Positions 50,401 to 61,531 of a stretch of 64,000 bases of DNA are shown here, piece after piece. Below the pieces are notes generated by a model, which was given only the letters and a program-made list of their open reading frames with translations, searched no databases and was not told the origin of the DNA. The DNA is from Pisaster brevispinus (taxonomy: Eukaryota > Echinodermata > Asteroidea > Forcipulatida > Asteriidae). Position 1 is the first letter of the stretch. Every line of letters begins with the position of its first letter. The position numbers were made by a program, and so were the translations under genes. The stretch spans positions 16,983,091-17,047,090 of the forward strand of contig JAMKCF010000002.1 of the NCBI GenBank assembly GCA_023634235.1, written 5' to 3'.

Positions 50401-53400
50401 AAGTAGTTCTGTTTAATCATCATTAACTTTCAAGTTATTATTGGTCATCCAGAACTATTGCTCTCAACTCAATCGCATACAGATTGCTCATTAGAATTGC
50501 TTAAATCAAAATAGAGGTACATGTGATATCGTCATTATACAAATGTACTTGGCTTCTAGTCAGGAACTAGGAACCAATTGTTTTGGCTTCTAGTCACTAG
50601 TCAGGAACTAGGAACCAATTGTTTTGGCTTCTAGTCAGGAACTAGAAACCAATTGCTTTGGCTTCTAGTCTTCTAGTTAGGAACTGAGAATCAATTACTT
50701 TGGCTTCTAGTCAGGAACTAGAAACTAATTACTTTGGCTTCAAGAAAGGAACTAGGGGTACGTTCAGATGAGGAGTTAACTTAACCCTTATTCCGAGCAC
50801 CGCGGGTGTCAAAAAGATAAAAATGACTTATTCCAAATTGGGCTTGCGTTCACACGAGTAAGTTAGTCCTGTCCGCACGGGTTAAACTGACCCACACGTT
50901 GATTATCAGGTCATGCATAGCTGACCCCAACCGACCACTTTCCGGTCCATCGTATACACGTACATGTATCAGCTGGGAATTACTTGTGGAAGTCTACGTG
51001 CGTTGTTGTTATGATGACGTAACCTTCTGTGGAGAGGTCACATGGAATAAAATAGACCGGATGTAGCAGGTCAGTTGCGTTCCAATGATGGTTTATTGGG
51101 CCTCGCAGCGGGAGGTTGGTCGTAAAACCTGGGCTAAGTTACGCTAATCCAACTTTTTTTGAGGTTTAGTTTAGCCCAGTTCTCGCTGACCGGATTTTTG
51201 CGTTCCAACGGAGGGTTATTTTAGCACTTTTGGATTAAGGGCTAGTTTAACTCCTCGTCTGAACATACCCTAGATTACTAGAAACCAATTGCTTTGGCTC
51301 CTATTCAGTAACTAGGAACTAATTACTTTGGTTTCTAGTCAGGCTTTGGCAATACATTTTCAGCTGATTACAGTGTCTACTTCCTGAGTAAACAGTGAAA
51401 AATTGTCACAGTGTTTTCACAAGAATGTTGAATCTATCCATATTTAGCGAGGTGACAGTTGGTACCAATCACATCTCTGACCGCAGCTTTCGGGAACAAA
51501 CACCAGCCCTCAAAAATCTGAGAAACCATTCATGCATAAATCATTTCTCAGATTAAAAATTTTTGGGTGAAAAATTATCCAAACCATATTACTCCAAAGG
51601 GAATCCTTTCTCAAACTAGTTTATACTATCAATAGTTGTAGTGCTTCTCACCAAGTATGTTTTTATATTCATGAAGTACCAATCTATGACCCTACATGTA
51701 CCTTTAGGGTTGATCATAAGACATTTTGCCCTTTATGGTTTTGAGTACTGTCAGTGTCACATATGAAGCTGTTATATATGTGTACTGTTATTTTGACATT
51801 TTTAGAGGTTGACTTTTTGAAAGGCTGACATTGTTGGTGAACGGTTTTCTAATTAAGATACGCATTCTTTGAAGTTAAAAGATCATGTGAGGTGAACTTT
51901 ACAAGAGTTTATCATGGAGTGTTGACAGGGCATTGAAACTAAGCGACTTATCAAATGTTGTACAAGTAACAGTTATGCTGTGAGTCAAGTAGAGCTTACA
52001 ATTTGAGAAAAAGCTTCACTTAACCACAAGGCTTGTACATACACCAATGAATCTGTAAGTACAACAAACATTCAGAATAGAAGGTCACAACACCCATTGC
52101 TGTAAATGGTTGGATGGACATTTGTACTTCAGATATACACCACAAATATTATAGACATAATTATTATGAAAACTGAGAGTGGACAGTTCATGGTTATGGA
52201 AAACTACAACACTGCTGGACATGTTCAGTTGTGTGTTTACTTACAAAACCCCAAAAATGATTGAACTTGGGCCATTTATTTAGTGGATCTTTCAACCCCT
52301 GGTTGTGGTTGAATTTCTGTTGGGTTTTATATTATCATATTGAGTTTTTGTTTTACCTTAGGGGCCTTGCAAAGGAACAGAAAGTACTCCTTACTCATGG
52401 AGACAGCTTAAATAAAGTGGCAGAAGGTTTCATTGTGGCTGCTACATCAGGAAAGATTATTGCAGGTACAAATATCATGTGAACTGTTTTCTTCATTTTG
52501 AAGACACAACATTACCATGGTTTTTAGTAAATTTAAATTTCTTTTCTCTTTGTGTTTTGCGGTATTTATGTATTAATTGTATTGGATTAGTGGAAGTAAT
52601 GTCTTTTGGCTTTGTGTTTTGTAGTTGTACCGGGGTTAGGGACCGTGGAAAGGTATTAACTGTTTGTTTTGGATTGAATACAGCAATTGCGAGTGAGGAA
52701 AAACAACTATATGGAGTACAATTCCATCCAGAAGTAGACCTGAGTGAAAATGGCAAAGAAATGCTGCAGAATTTTCTGTTTCGCATAGCTGGTTTATCTG
52801 GGACTTATACAATCACAAGCCGACAAGATTTATGCATTGCTGAGATCAAAGAGAAAGTGGGCTCAAGTAAAGTCCTGGTAAGTTCATTGTACATGTATAG
52901 TTCAAGGCTTTTTGTTCTCACTGTTTTCCTGTTTTTATTTCTCTTGTTTATTAACATTATTTTTAATAGTTTTTATAAAAATAAAACTTTTCCAGGGTCT
53001 CTCATCACAAGGCCATTAATGGCCACTCTAACAATGCTGCATTAATGCTAGAAAGTAATCTTATGAAAGGATCTCATCTGAAATGCCTACATTATAATTA
53101 ATTCACTTGATTTGTCTTTTAAGAATAGTCACAGAGCATTAAAAAAGTTCTTGTGGACAAATCTGTAGCCTATTTATTATGGATGAGACAAAGGCTTGAT
53201 AGTAACCTTCTATCATGATGAAATTGTGTTATATTGCAGGCATTAGTGAGTGGAGGTGTAGATTCTACAGTCTGTGCTGCACTATTATCCAAGGTAAATG
53301 AAGTACTAAGATGTTTCAACACGTTTCAACGTCTGTCACTTGCATTGCAATTATGACTTGCTTTATTTGCACCGTATGTTGGTTATGTGATTACTATTTA

Positions 53401-56400
53401 TGTATATGGTGTAACCCTTCCTACACACATTTGCTGCTCTAAGAGGATGGAAATCTAAGATAACATTAAGCCAGGGTCTCATGTTGGATTACAGTTGAGT
53501 GCAATTCTTGTGTGAGTGTTCTGGTTTTTCTGAAATCTGTTTTACCCATTTTGGGCATTAATAAATCATACTTTATGTGCTCATATATTTCCTAGGCACT
53601 TGATGAGGATCAGGTATTAGCAGTACATATTGATAATGGATTCATGCGCAAGAATGAAACTCAGAATGTACAGGAGTCACTTGAGAGAATAGGTCTCCAT
53701 CTTAAAGGTAATGGCTCATATTTTTGTCTGTCAGAAGACAAAAGATCTTTCAGTCATTTAAGAATGCATGCTCTATTTCATATTGCTATTCTCATCAGTA
53801 TGTCACTATTACTAATTACAATAAAAAAACATTGTCTTAACTTGGCATACAAAGAATAATCAATTAAAAAAACCCAATTATTTTCAATGTCCTGCTTACT
53901 GTGTGGCCATATTCTTTGATGTGCTGCTACACATTTCTATCTACCAACTTCAGGTTGGAGTTTATATGTTAAAAATCTGAAGCAAGCTAAACGTAGTCTG
54001 TGTTTAACATTCGGTAAATAACTTAATACGGCTCAAGGCTCAAATAGTCTTTTGAAAAAAACTACACAACTGCGTTGTATTAAATGATTTTTGCATTGTT
54101 TTATTTCTTCCTGCATTAGTTGTGAATGCATCCCAATCTTTTTACTGCGGCACAACAACCGTCCCAGTGAAAAAGAAAGATCCCAAATCTGCTAAGCGTA
54201 TGACTAAGATGCTAAATACTACGACTGAACCAGAGGAAAAGAGACAGATTATTGGGGATACATTTATGAGGATTGCTGAAGAAGTCTGTATGGAATTGAA
54301 CCTCAAGCCAGAAGATACCATTTTAGCACAAGGTAAAGATAAAGATATAAGACAGCAGTGAATCACCTCTCTGTGTAGTAACGATTCCCACAACAGACAA
54401 AGGAAGGAAATCATTGTTTTTGCTGGTGTCATGTATTAGCAAAATACTTTTTTTTTTCAGGAACTTTGCGTCCAGATCTTATTGAGAGTGCATCCCACAT
54501 GGCAAGTGGCAAAGCAGATGCAATTAAAACCCATCATAATGATACAGAGCTTGTTCGCCAGCTACGACGTGAAGGTCGCGTTGTAGAACCCTTGAAGGAC
54601 TTCCACAAAGATGAAGTGAGAGCACTGGGCCGAGAGCTGGGGCTTCCTTGTGATTTAGTACAAAGACATCCTTTTCCCGGTAAGGACAATAAGTGTTGCT
54701 TATTTTTATGTATATATTTATCAATGTAGAAAATAATAATGGATAACATTTTATTTGTTAATAGGTCCTGGATTGGCAATTCGAGTCATCTGTGCTGATG
54801 AGCCATACATGTGTAAAGACTTTGTTGAGACAAACTCTATTCTACACATCTTAGTAGATTACAATGCAGCAATTAAGAAGGTAAGGTTACTTGCCAAAAA
54901 TGCAAGATGTTTGTTAGTGCTTGTCATTTTTCAGTTTGTGGCATTGTCTGTCAGCAGTTTGTTCAACAACACCTTGGACTTGTATCTGTAAATTCTTTTT
55001 TCTGTAAATTCTTTTTAAAGATGTTTTGTTATTCTTGTTACTTCATTTCCTTAAATCCTTCTTAAGAGTCTTAACAATGTTTAATAAAACCTGTTGGCAT
55101 TCAGGTCAGCCAGTCCCTTAACAATCTTCACATGTTGATCATTTAGCATTAAGTAAGAATGTATTACAAAAGACAAGGTGCATATAAATTGATAACATTG
55201 CACCTTTCAATTCTTTTCCTCCATATTTCAGGTATGTGATTTGTTTGGATTTTTCCTGATTTCACTGATCTCCCTGCACCTTCAAATTTTCTTGAAAGAG
55301 ACAAACTTGCTATCACAGAGATGAATATACTTCCCTGTGTTTTGACCAAACCTTCAGATATCTATTTGAAATGATGTAGATGTAGGGACATTTAGGGAGC
55401 TTCGTTTCTTCGACGAGAAAAATGTTATTTAATTTTTAGGATTGTTTATTTTAAATATCAAGTTATACATACAATCTCATCCCAGGTATTTAATTGTATC
55501 ATGGTTTATGGTGAATTGTAAAGATGATTCTTATTGTATTTTTTCCAAGCAGCCCCATGCATTAATAGGTCGAGTCACATCATCAATGTCAGAGGAAGAA
55601 CAAGCTGTACTCTGCTCCATTACATGCTCAGATCAGTACTGTGCAACCTTGCTACCTATAAAATCAGTTGGCGTTCAGGTAAGCCAGTCCCTTGAAAAAA
55701 ATGCACTGAAATTTATCACATTTTCCCCGTACATTATGTTAGGCATCGTATGTGACTCTAAGTCTCAGGCATGCAACTCTTCCGCGTTTCCGCGGATTTC
55801 CGCGTTTTTTAAAATGATCAGCGCTAAAATAAAAAAAGATTTTTCTTTTTTAAAGCCTTACATGTATATATGCTTGGCAACAACAATGTACAACCACAAT
55901 AATGTGAAATAAGCCTAGTACATGCTAAGAATGCACCTAAGAGCATAATAAACCTCAAAATTTTCTAGGGTACCATTGTGGATCTCATGTCCCTTGGCGT
56001 TTTGGCTGCCTCGCTCCGCACTTGCTTTGTGCCTTTGAAAATTTCCTCTTTTTTTTCATCGGGCAGTTGCATGCCTGAAGTCTGACCCGCCAGGGAATGA
56101 CATCTCACCTGGTGTGTTTTTGTGCTTTTTGTTAAAGAGAAATGATGAAGAAGGCAGCAAGTTTTGTTCATGAAGTAAATGTTTGTTTAAATGCGGCAGA
56201 CTTGTTTGGGTTTTGTGAGTTTTGCAAAGGGAAGTAAGAAAACTTTTGGGTAAATGTGTATTCTTATTTTTCCTGTAACAAATCTTTTTAAATGTAAGCA
56301 ACTGTAAGTGAGTACAAAGATACTAACTGGAATACAAGAAGCTGGCAATATTATGTCAGCTGTTCATTTTACCTTTAGAGTAGGCAATATTTGTACTTGG

Positions 56401-58893
56401 TAGATGCTCCTTTATCTTTATCAATTTGATTATAAACGTTCCAACATTCAGCAAATTTCCACTGTATAATGTCTGTAATGGAAAGTACATGTCTTGTTTA
56501 ACATTCTAGGGAGATGGAAGGACGTACAGTTACGTAGCAGGGATAAGTACTCAATCTGATCCTGACTGGGAGAAGCTTCTGCTACTCGCTAAGATGATCC
56601 CTAAAATATGTCATAATATCAACAGGTACTGTAAGAACAAGTAGTGATTATCAAAAACTTAAACAAACTAAGGGCATCCCTTTTTTTTCTGTGGTTCCTA
56701 TTTCTTACTCCTACTTTTGACCTCAAAAGAGTCGGATTGGATTGCCCTATGTTGTTTGAGTAGCACTGTGACTTGATAATATAATAATACCAACATTTAT
56801 AACGCGCCCTAATCATGCAGGCATGCTCTAGGGCCCTGAACAAACTAAATCTAAAAATTATACTGGCTAAAATTTAAACAAGAACAATTGAATCCAAGAT
56901 TAAAAGCGAGTTAATTTAAGATATAAATTATGACAATGACAATTAAAAGAAAAACAGTATACAATAATTCGGGTAGTGTCAGAAAAACTTCTTGAATGCA
57001 ATCCCCAAAATTGCAAATAATAAGGAAACAATATCTTGTTTGTGCTTTTTGCATCATTTTATTACACACTTTATACAGCAGCAATGAACAAAAAATTCTA
57101 GTTTTTTTTTATGCGACCGACCAAAACCTGCTTCAATTTTAAATAATTATGGGAAGCATATAACAAAAAGAAATTTATTGCTTTTCTCCTGAGAAAATTA
57201 AAACAGTTCTGTTACCAGCAAATGTGTAAAATGAAACCAACTTAATATGGGTTTGAACAAAGAATAATTGACTGGAACGATTAACCAATAGTTTCCCTGG
57301 GTTATTACTTGATATTTAATGTTAAAAAGTCACATTGATCCCCTGGCTGCCGCTTCCCAGGTTGTATCATAAACTTGGGTGTGATCTCTGGCTACAGAGC
57401 AGCTAATGGTTATATAGCTTCTGACTGGCACCTCCGAACAAAGATATTGACTAATAAGGGAGACAGTACAAAGTACAGTACATGAGTTACAATTTTGTCT
57501 ATCAGTATAAAGAATCATCATTAGGTACTTGTACATATTTTTTTTATTAGATCAAAACAGATCCTTGTCAAGTTGTCTGAACATGTTTAACATGACAATT
57601 TTGTGTTGTTTCTGCAAGTGGTGACATTATTATGTTTTCTCTTCTACATGTTTTCTCTTCTTCTAGGATTGTTTATATTTTTGGTCCTCCAGTTGAGGAT
57701 TCAATTACAGATGTTACCCCTACTCTTCTCACACCAGGTGTGCTGGGCACACTCCGGCAAGCTGACCACTTAGCACAAGCAGAACTTGTCCAAAGTGGTA
57801 AGATATCTTTTGCTAACAAAAGCTTAAACTTTACTTGACTTGAGCTAAAAACCTATGTGAATATATTTTCTTGTCTTTTACTTATTTTCTGCTGTGTGAT
57901 TTTTTCTTAGAAATAATTGACTACTTGACAAATCTGTGTGTAACTTTGTTTCTTGTGTTTAAGCAATTTACATATCTGCACTTATTTTATTTTTTCATTT
58001 GGAATGATGCTACCAATTGAAAGTATACCTGAAACATGTTTAGTTTTTACTTACTATTATCCTACAAAGTCAAAGAGTAAAGCTTAAATGTACATGTAAT
58101 AAAATAGCATTTATTTATATATTTCTTGGATAGCACTGACACTGTTATTTTTATTTTATATGCATATAGGTTTGCTACAATTCCAGTTTAAAAAGGCATA
58201 ATTTTATGTTGTAATTACAAGTGTACAGTCTCAAATTTGTCATTACTCTAAACTTTAATGAATGTTAGATTGAAACATATTCATACAGGGTACCTGTTAT
58301 CTTCATCAGAGGTACCTGTTTGTGACATTGTTCCCTCTTATTGAACTGTGTAGGCTATTACAACAAGATCAGCCAGATGCCTGTTATCCTAGTGCCTGTT
58401 CATTTTGATCGCTGTCCCACAATGCATCAGCCTTCTTGTCAACGAAGCATTGTCATAAGGACATTCATCACAAATGACTTCATGACAGGGATACCAGCAC
58501 AACCAAGGAAGCATTTACCAGAAGAGGTATAATTCAAGAAAACCAATACTATGAAGTTTGGATGCTTTTTCTTTCTTTAATTTAAATTCTTTAATGACAT
58601 ATGATTAAACTTTTCATAGTTCTCTTTGTGCACATGTTCCTTGATTTTTATTTATTTTTTTCCATTACGACTAACATGTTTTAAATAACACATATGAAGT
58701 GTAAGACATTTTCTTTTCATTTGGCCTTTGCAGTCCTAACTTTCTTTTAAAATTTGTTTCTTTTTATTTTGTATTTTCTAAAATCCTGTAGGCTCTTGAT
58801 AGAATAGTGAAGAGTGTGTTGACTGTTCCTGGCATATCAAGAGTAATGTATGATCTGACAGCCAAGCCACCAGGGACAACAGAATGGGAGTAA
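47442..58893 (+). CDS. GMPS: GMP synthase (glutamine-hydrolysing), complete, 16 coding exons, 685 aa
   Basis: Hand-built model: 47442-47534, 48812-48903, 49236-49350, 49719-49816, 52362-52465, 52684-52877, 53240-53293, 53596-53707, 54120-54332, 54461-54679, 54765-54880, 55553-55678, 56510-56625, 57667-57797, 58354-58526, 58792-58893. All GT/AG, phases agree, 2058 nt with one stop. The enzyme converts XMP to GMP with ATP and glutamine in the cytosol (de novo purine synthesis). The class I amidotransferase domain (about 20-205) has the nucleophile C96 in GICYG and H182/E184 in QFHPE. The ATP-pyrophosphatase P-loop is SGGVDST (236-242), and the C-terminal dimerisation/XMP-binding domain ends in PPGTTEWE as in animal enzymes. 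Human GMPS has 693 residues, so length is normal. The ATG has A at -3; the exon frame is open back to the acceptor (47424), so a short upstream coding extension cannot be excluded. Introns carry many transposons, yet exons show no frameshift. Confidence 0.97.
47684..47952 (-). mobile_element. Short non-autonomous element, inverted copy, GMPS intron 1
   Basis: Read on the minus strand it starts CAGGGCTCAAATTTGGGGG and continues with the same TTGTAGCTCAAAA and ACTGGACCAG blocks as the element at 48405-48770. Its other end carries the matching GGCCAGTGATTTTAG block. It is about 100 bp shorter than its partner and diverged, without a clear target duplication. Confidence 0.7.
48405..48770 (+). mobile_element. 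MITE with CAGGGCTTGAA terminal repeats, GMPS intron 1
   Basis: Begins CAGGGCTTGAATTT and ends AATTTCAAGCCCTG. ATGTA directly flanks both ends, a likely target duplication. About 366 bp, no frame. CAGGG-type ends are common in hAT-like elements, but those normally duplicate 8 bp, so the class is open. The related element at 47684-47952 lies in the opposite orientation 450 bp upstream. Confidence 0.75.
49870..50115. repeat. ~34-bp tandem repeat, block 1 (about 7 units), GMPS intron 4
   Basis: Units of the form GGAACTAGGAACCAATTA followed by CTTTGGCTTCTAGTCA. Copies are diverged at single positions. The array is resumed at about 50540-50755 and 51274-51350. Confidence 0.9.
50150..50420 (-). mobile_element. 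CR1/Jockey-like LINE fragment in GMPS intron 4
   Basis: The minus-strand frame at about 50336-50152 is open for about 60 codons and reads [20 protein letters not shown], then a block with NINNIRRII. This matches the conserved segment just after the RT of CR1/Jockey-type LINEs (LGV.FD...M..H...IC ... IR.I). Both ends of the element are missing. It separates two blocks of the 34-bp tandem repeat. Confidence 0.7.
50540..50755. repeat. ~34-bp tandem repeat, block 2 (about 6 units)
   Basis: Same unit as block 1, with small internal duplications of TTCTAGTC and ACTAGTC. It is cut by the MITE at 50756. Confidence 0.9.
50756..51270. mobile_element. MITE inserted in the tandem array, TAG duplication
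   Basis: The left end GGGTACGTTCAGATGAGG and the reverse complement of the right end GGGTATGTTCAGACGAGG match, continuing AGTTAA. TAG flanks both ends (50753-50755, 51271-51273). 515 bp, more GC-rich than the intron, no transposase frame. The tandem repeat continues on its far side, so insertion came after array growth. The 3-bp duplication is Harbinger-like in size; class is inference. Confidence 0.8.
51274..51350. repeat. ~34-bp tandem repeat, block 3 (about 2 units)
   Basis: Resumption of the same array after the MITE, ending in TTTCTAGTCAGGCTTTGGC as block 1 does. Confidence 0.85.
51351..52361. other. Remainder of GMPS intron 4
   Basis: One small inverted repeat (AATCTGAGAAA at 51515-51525 against TTTCTCAGATT at 51544-51554). 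Otherwise nothing recognisable. Confidence 0.6.
55082..55120 (+). pseudogene. Possible relic of a duplicated GMPS exon 12/donor junction
   Basis: ATAAAACCTGTTGGCATTC and the following bases through GCCAGTCCCTTA closely resemble 55657-55694, where exon 12 ends (AAATCAGTTGGCGTTCAG) and its intron begins (GTAAGCCAGTCCCTTG). The relic has GGTCAGC where the real donor has GGTAAGC, so the splice site is lost. Similarity stops upstream, so only about 40 bp of the duplication remains visible. Confidence 0.5.
55766..56077. mobile_element. MITE with CAGGCATGCAACT ends, AAGTCT duplication, GMPS intron 12
   Basis: CAGGCATGCAACT (55766-55778) is repeated inverted as AGTTGCATGCCTG (56065-56077). AAGTCT sits directly outside both ends. 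The left interior has a CCGCGTTTCCGCGGATTTCCG palindromic block. No transposase frame; 312 bp. Confidence 0.8.
56755..56900 (-). mobile_element. Retroelement 3' tail-like sequence in GMPS intron 13
   Basis: On the minus strand, GGGCGCGTTATAAATG is followed by a TTATTATATTAT-type tail. GCGCTATATAAATG plus an ATT repeat is a recurrent 3' end of CR1/SINE-type retroelements in marine invertebrates. Only the end is recognised, so element length and family are uncertain. Confidence 0.4.
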
Positions 58894-59667
58894 TGACATT
58901 CTTGCTGTCTGCAGGCTGGCATTCTGCAGTCTGGTAATAATTTGTAGTGTTGTGCTCTGTAGTGTGCCATCCTGCAGCCTGTCATTCTGCATTCTGCAGT
59001 CCATATTCTGCAGTCCAGCATTCTTCAGAGCGGCATTTTAGCAACCTGGTGCTCTTTTGATTTTTAGTCCATAGTTTTCTGCTTACAGATTTTACTGAAA
59101 AGAATTGTTTTTGCTCACTGACAGAAATAATCTTGGAGTTTACAGGAAAGTTCAGAGTAGCAGCTGTGCATTGACATGTTTATTGAGTCACTTATTTTTG
59201 CTAGCAAAAAAGAAAAGAAAAAAAAGACTGAAAATGTAGTATGCCCTTTTTTGACATGTAGCACTAGTATGAAGTTCACCATAAGCAGTTTTTGTTGTTG
59301 ATGTTTTTACTTTGATGGGTTGTATTCTGATAAGGTGCTGTTTTTCAGCCATAAGTTACCTATGCCAGCACTGTGCATGCACTACGCAGGGTGGATTTCC
59401 TATACGAAGAATTCAATTTATCAGTCCAGTTGCCTTCATTCAAGCAGCCTTGCTTACTGATTGGCACTGCAATATGGTCTGCAGTCTGTGTGATCTGCAG
59501 AGTGGTATTGTCCAGACCCACAGACTGGTGGCATACACTATGCAGGGTGGATTTAATTCTACAGTCCAGTTCTCTTCATTCATGCAGCATTGCAATATGT
59601 ACAATATCTTATGATGTCCCTGGACTGTGGCACTCTCCCATTGCCATTCAGTGCTCCATGCTTGACT
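58894..59667. other. GMPS 3' untranslated region and following repeats
   Basis: Five CTGCAG hexamers and related CATTCTGCAGTC units crowd 58905-59030. Two direct repeats about 155 bp apart follow: 59375-59449 and 59531-59590, sharing ACGCAGGGTGGATTT/ATGCAGGGTGGATTT and CAGTCCAGTT with TTCATTCA[AT]GCAGC. No AATAAA is seen before the LINE at 59668, so the poly(A) site is not resolved. Confidence 0.55.
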
Positions 59668-60800
59668 CACTCACTCATCCCAAGACCGCCGTGCTGGTCA
59701 TGGGGGTACCATGATGGATGCATCTTTTGTCCGGGAACGCCACAGTTTTCTGTCCTCTGTCAAGCATACAAGGGCAGCAATGTTTCGGCCTGTCCAATCT
59801 CAGATGTTGTCAGACAAGGACTTCCTTTGTCTGCCTCTTCGTCGCTTGCCCTCAACTGTTCCTTGGAGGATGGTTTTGGACAGGGAGTCGTGATGAGACA
59901 CATGATCAAACCAGGCAAGCTTGCGGCGTTTCACTGTTGAAAGAAGTGGTTCCTGAATGCCTGCATAGGTGTAGATTTGCTGACTGACAAAGTCATTTGT
60001 CTTGTTCTCTCTGTATGAGATGCGCAGGATCTTTCTGTAGCACTTATGCTCGAATGCCTGAATTCTTCGTTCCATGTCAATTGTAAGTGTCCAGCTCTGA
60101 CACCCATACAGGAGAATGGAAACCACCAGCGACTTGTACAATTTAACCTTCGTAGGGAGGCTGATGGAGCTGCTTTTCCAGATCAGATTCAGCCTTGTCA
60201 CGGCAGATGAGGCACGGCTGAGTCTTGTTCTGATTTCTTTGGTTGAGCTGCCATCCTTGCTCAAAGTGGACCTAAGATATTTAAAGCTGTTTGTTTGCTG
60301 TGTGTGTTGACCAGAATCTTTCTTTTTTCTGAACTGACTTCCATTCCAAATGCTCCTGCTGTCTCTTCCAGTCTGTTGGTGAGATTCTGAAGTTCTGCCT
60401 CACTGCCTCCCATAAGCTCGATATCGTCAGCGAAACGCAGGTTGCAGAGAGGCCGTCCTCCAATGGACATAGAGGTATGGAAGTCCTTAAGTATCTCCTG
60501 CATGATGTTTTCCAGGTAGATGTTGAACAGTACTGGTGAAAGGGGACAGCCTTGTCGAACTCCAACTGTTGTTTTGAAGAAGTCTTCAAGGTTGTGTTGT
60601 TCAGGAGGACTGCTCTGGTGGAATCTTAGTGCTTCGATGACTTGGATAAGGTTACTGTCAAAGTTGAAATTTCTTATCACTTGCCACACGCCTTCCTGCC
60701 AGACGCGGTCGAAGGCTTTCTTGAAGTCATATAACATCAGTGCATGATACTTCATGAAGGCAATAACTGCCTCCATGCATCTGGTCATTGCTTTGATGCC
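59668..60800 (-). mobile_element. 5'-truncated RTE-like LINE fragment
   Basis: The minus-strand frame 60788-60261 carries RT motifs A (YDFKKAFDRVW), B (VGVRQGCPLSPVLFN) and C (RFADDIEL). After one frameshift, 60264-59800 continues with SKDGSSTKEIRTRLS, YGCQSW and the terminal KRRRGRQRKSLSDNI block. A TGA then interrupts what reads on as the usual C-terminus (near 59710). The tail is a GAGT repeat (TGAGTGAGTGAG, about 59668-59680). The endonuclease and front RT are lost, so the copy is dead. Motif style fits RTE-type elements. Confidence 0.9.
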
Positions 60801-61450
60801 TCTTGAAATGTTAATGTAAAAATGTAAATTTCCCTGATAGAGGTGCCCTTTACTAAAGAAAAGCTGCTTTGCACTGACAGGAATGAAGTATCAGGCCTGA
60901 AGTTTATTCTTGAATTGGGTACAACCGTGGGCGGTTACAGGGGTGATTTAATTCTTAAAACTAAATATTTCATTTGAAATTTGACTATTTTTCTATGATG
61001 TGGCAAGCTTTTACGATGTAGCAGCTCCTTAGCAGAACTGTTGATCATGTACATATTGTTATGAATAGGCATTCTAAGGGAAATTATACAGATGGCTATA
61101 ATGAGGGTGAAATACTGAAATAATTTGGTTCATCAATACAAATTAAATGTATAATTTGATTAAGTAAGCTGTGCAAAACAATCTTCATAAACACCCCTTG
61201 AACTAATCACATTGAAATTTCAAGCATACACCTAAATGCTCAAGTCTCAGCCTGAATTATAATTGAAATATACATATACAAATTATTGGCATCAATATTG
61301 TATTTAATTTGATTAAGTTACTTTGTGTTATTTTGTGGTTTTCTTTTATTATATTTTAAAAAGAAAATAGAGATAGCTGTTGCAAACTGCTTACCAACCA
61401 AAAGCACCTATGGTATAAATGCACAAAATTGTTAACAGCCTCACGTTTCG
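60801..61450. other. Intergenic DNA, no gene seen
   Basis: AT-rich sequence with no open frame or repeat of note. Confidence 0.6.
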
Positions 61451-61531
61451 CTAGGGTCAAAATGTGAACCCATCCTCTCATTTTGACCCTAGCAGAGTCT
61501 TTCTCAAAGCCTTTGAGGAAGACTCTGCTAG
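61451..61531. repeat. Two hairpins sharing one CTAG
   Basis: Hairpin 1: CTAGGGTCAAAATG (61451-61464) with its exact reverse complement at 61479-61492, 14-base loop. Hairpin 2: 61489-61509 pairs with 61511-61531 with one mismatch and a single-base centre. The CTAG at 61489-61492 belongs to both, so the two structures are mutually exclusive at that point. Confidence 0.9.

Noticed and set aside
52479..53045. 188-codon plus-strand open frame
   Set aside because: It reads through the end of GMPS intron 5, exon 6 and part of intron 6. Only 52684-52877 is coding, as shown by splice phase and the conserved QFHPE block.
58764..59021. Cys/Arg-repeat peptide on the minus strand
   Set aside because: The pattern is a by-product of the CTGCAG repeats after GMPS and overlaps its last exon.
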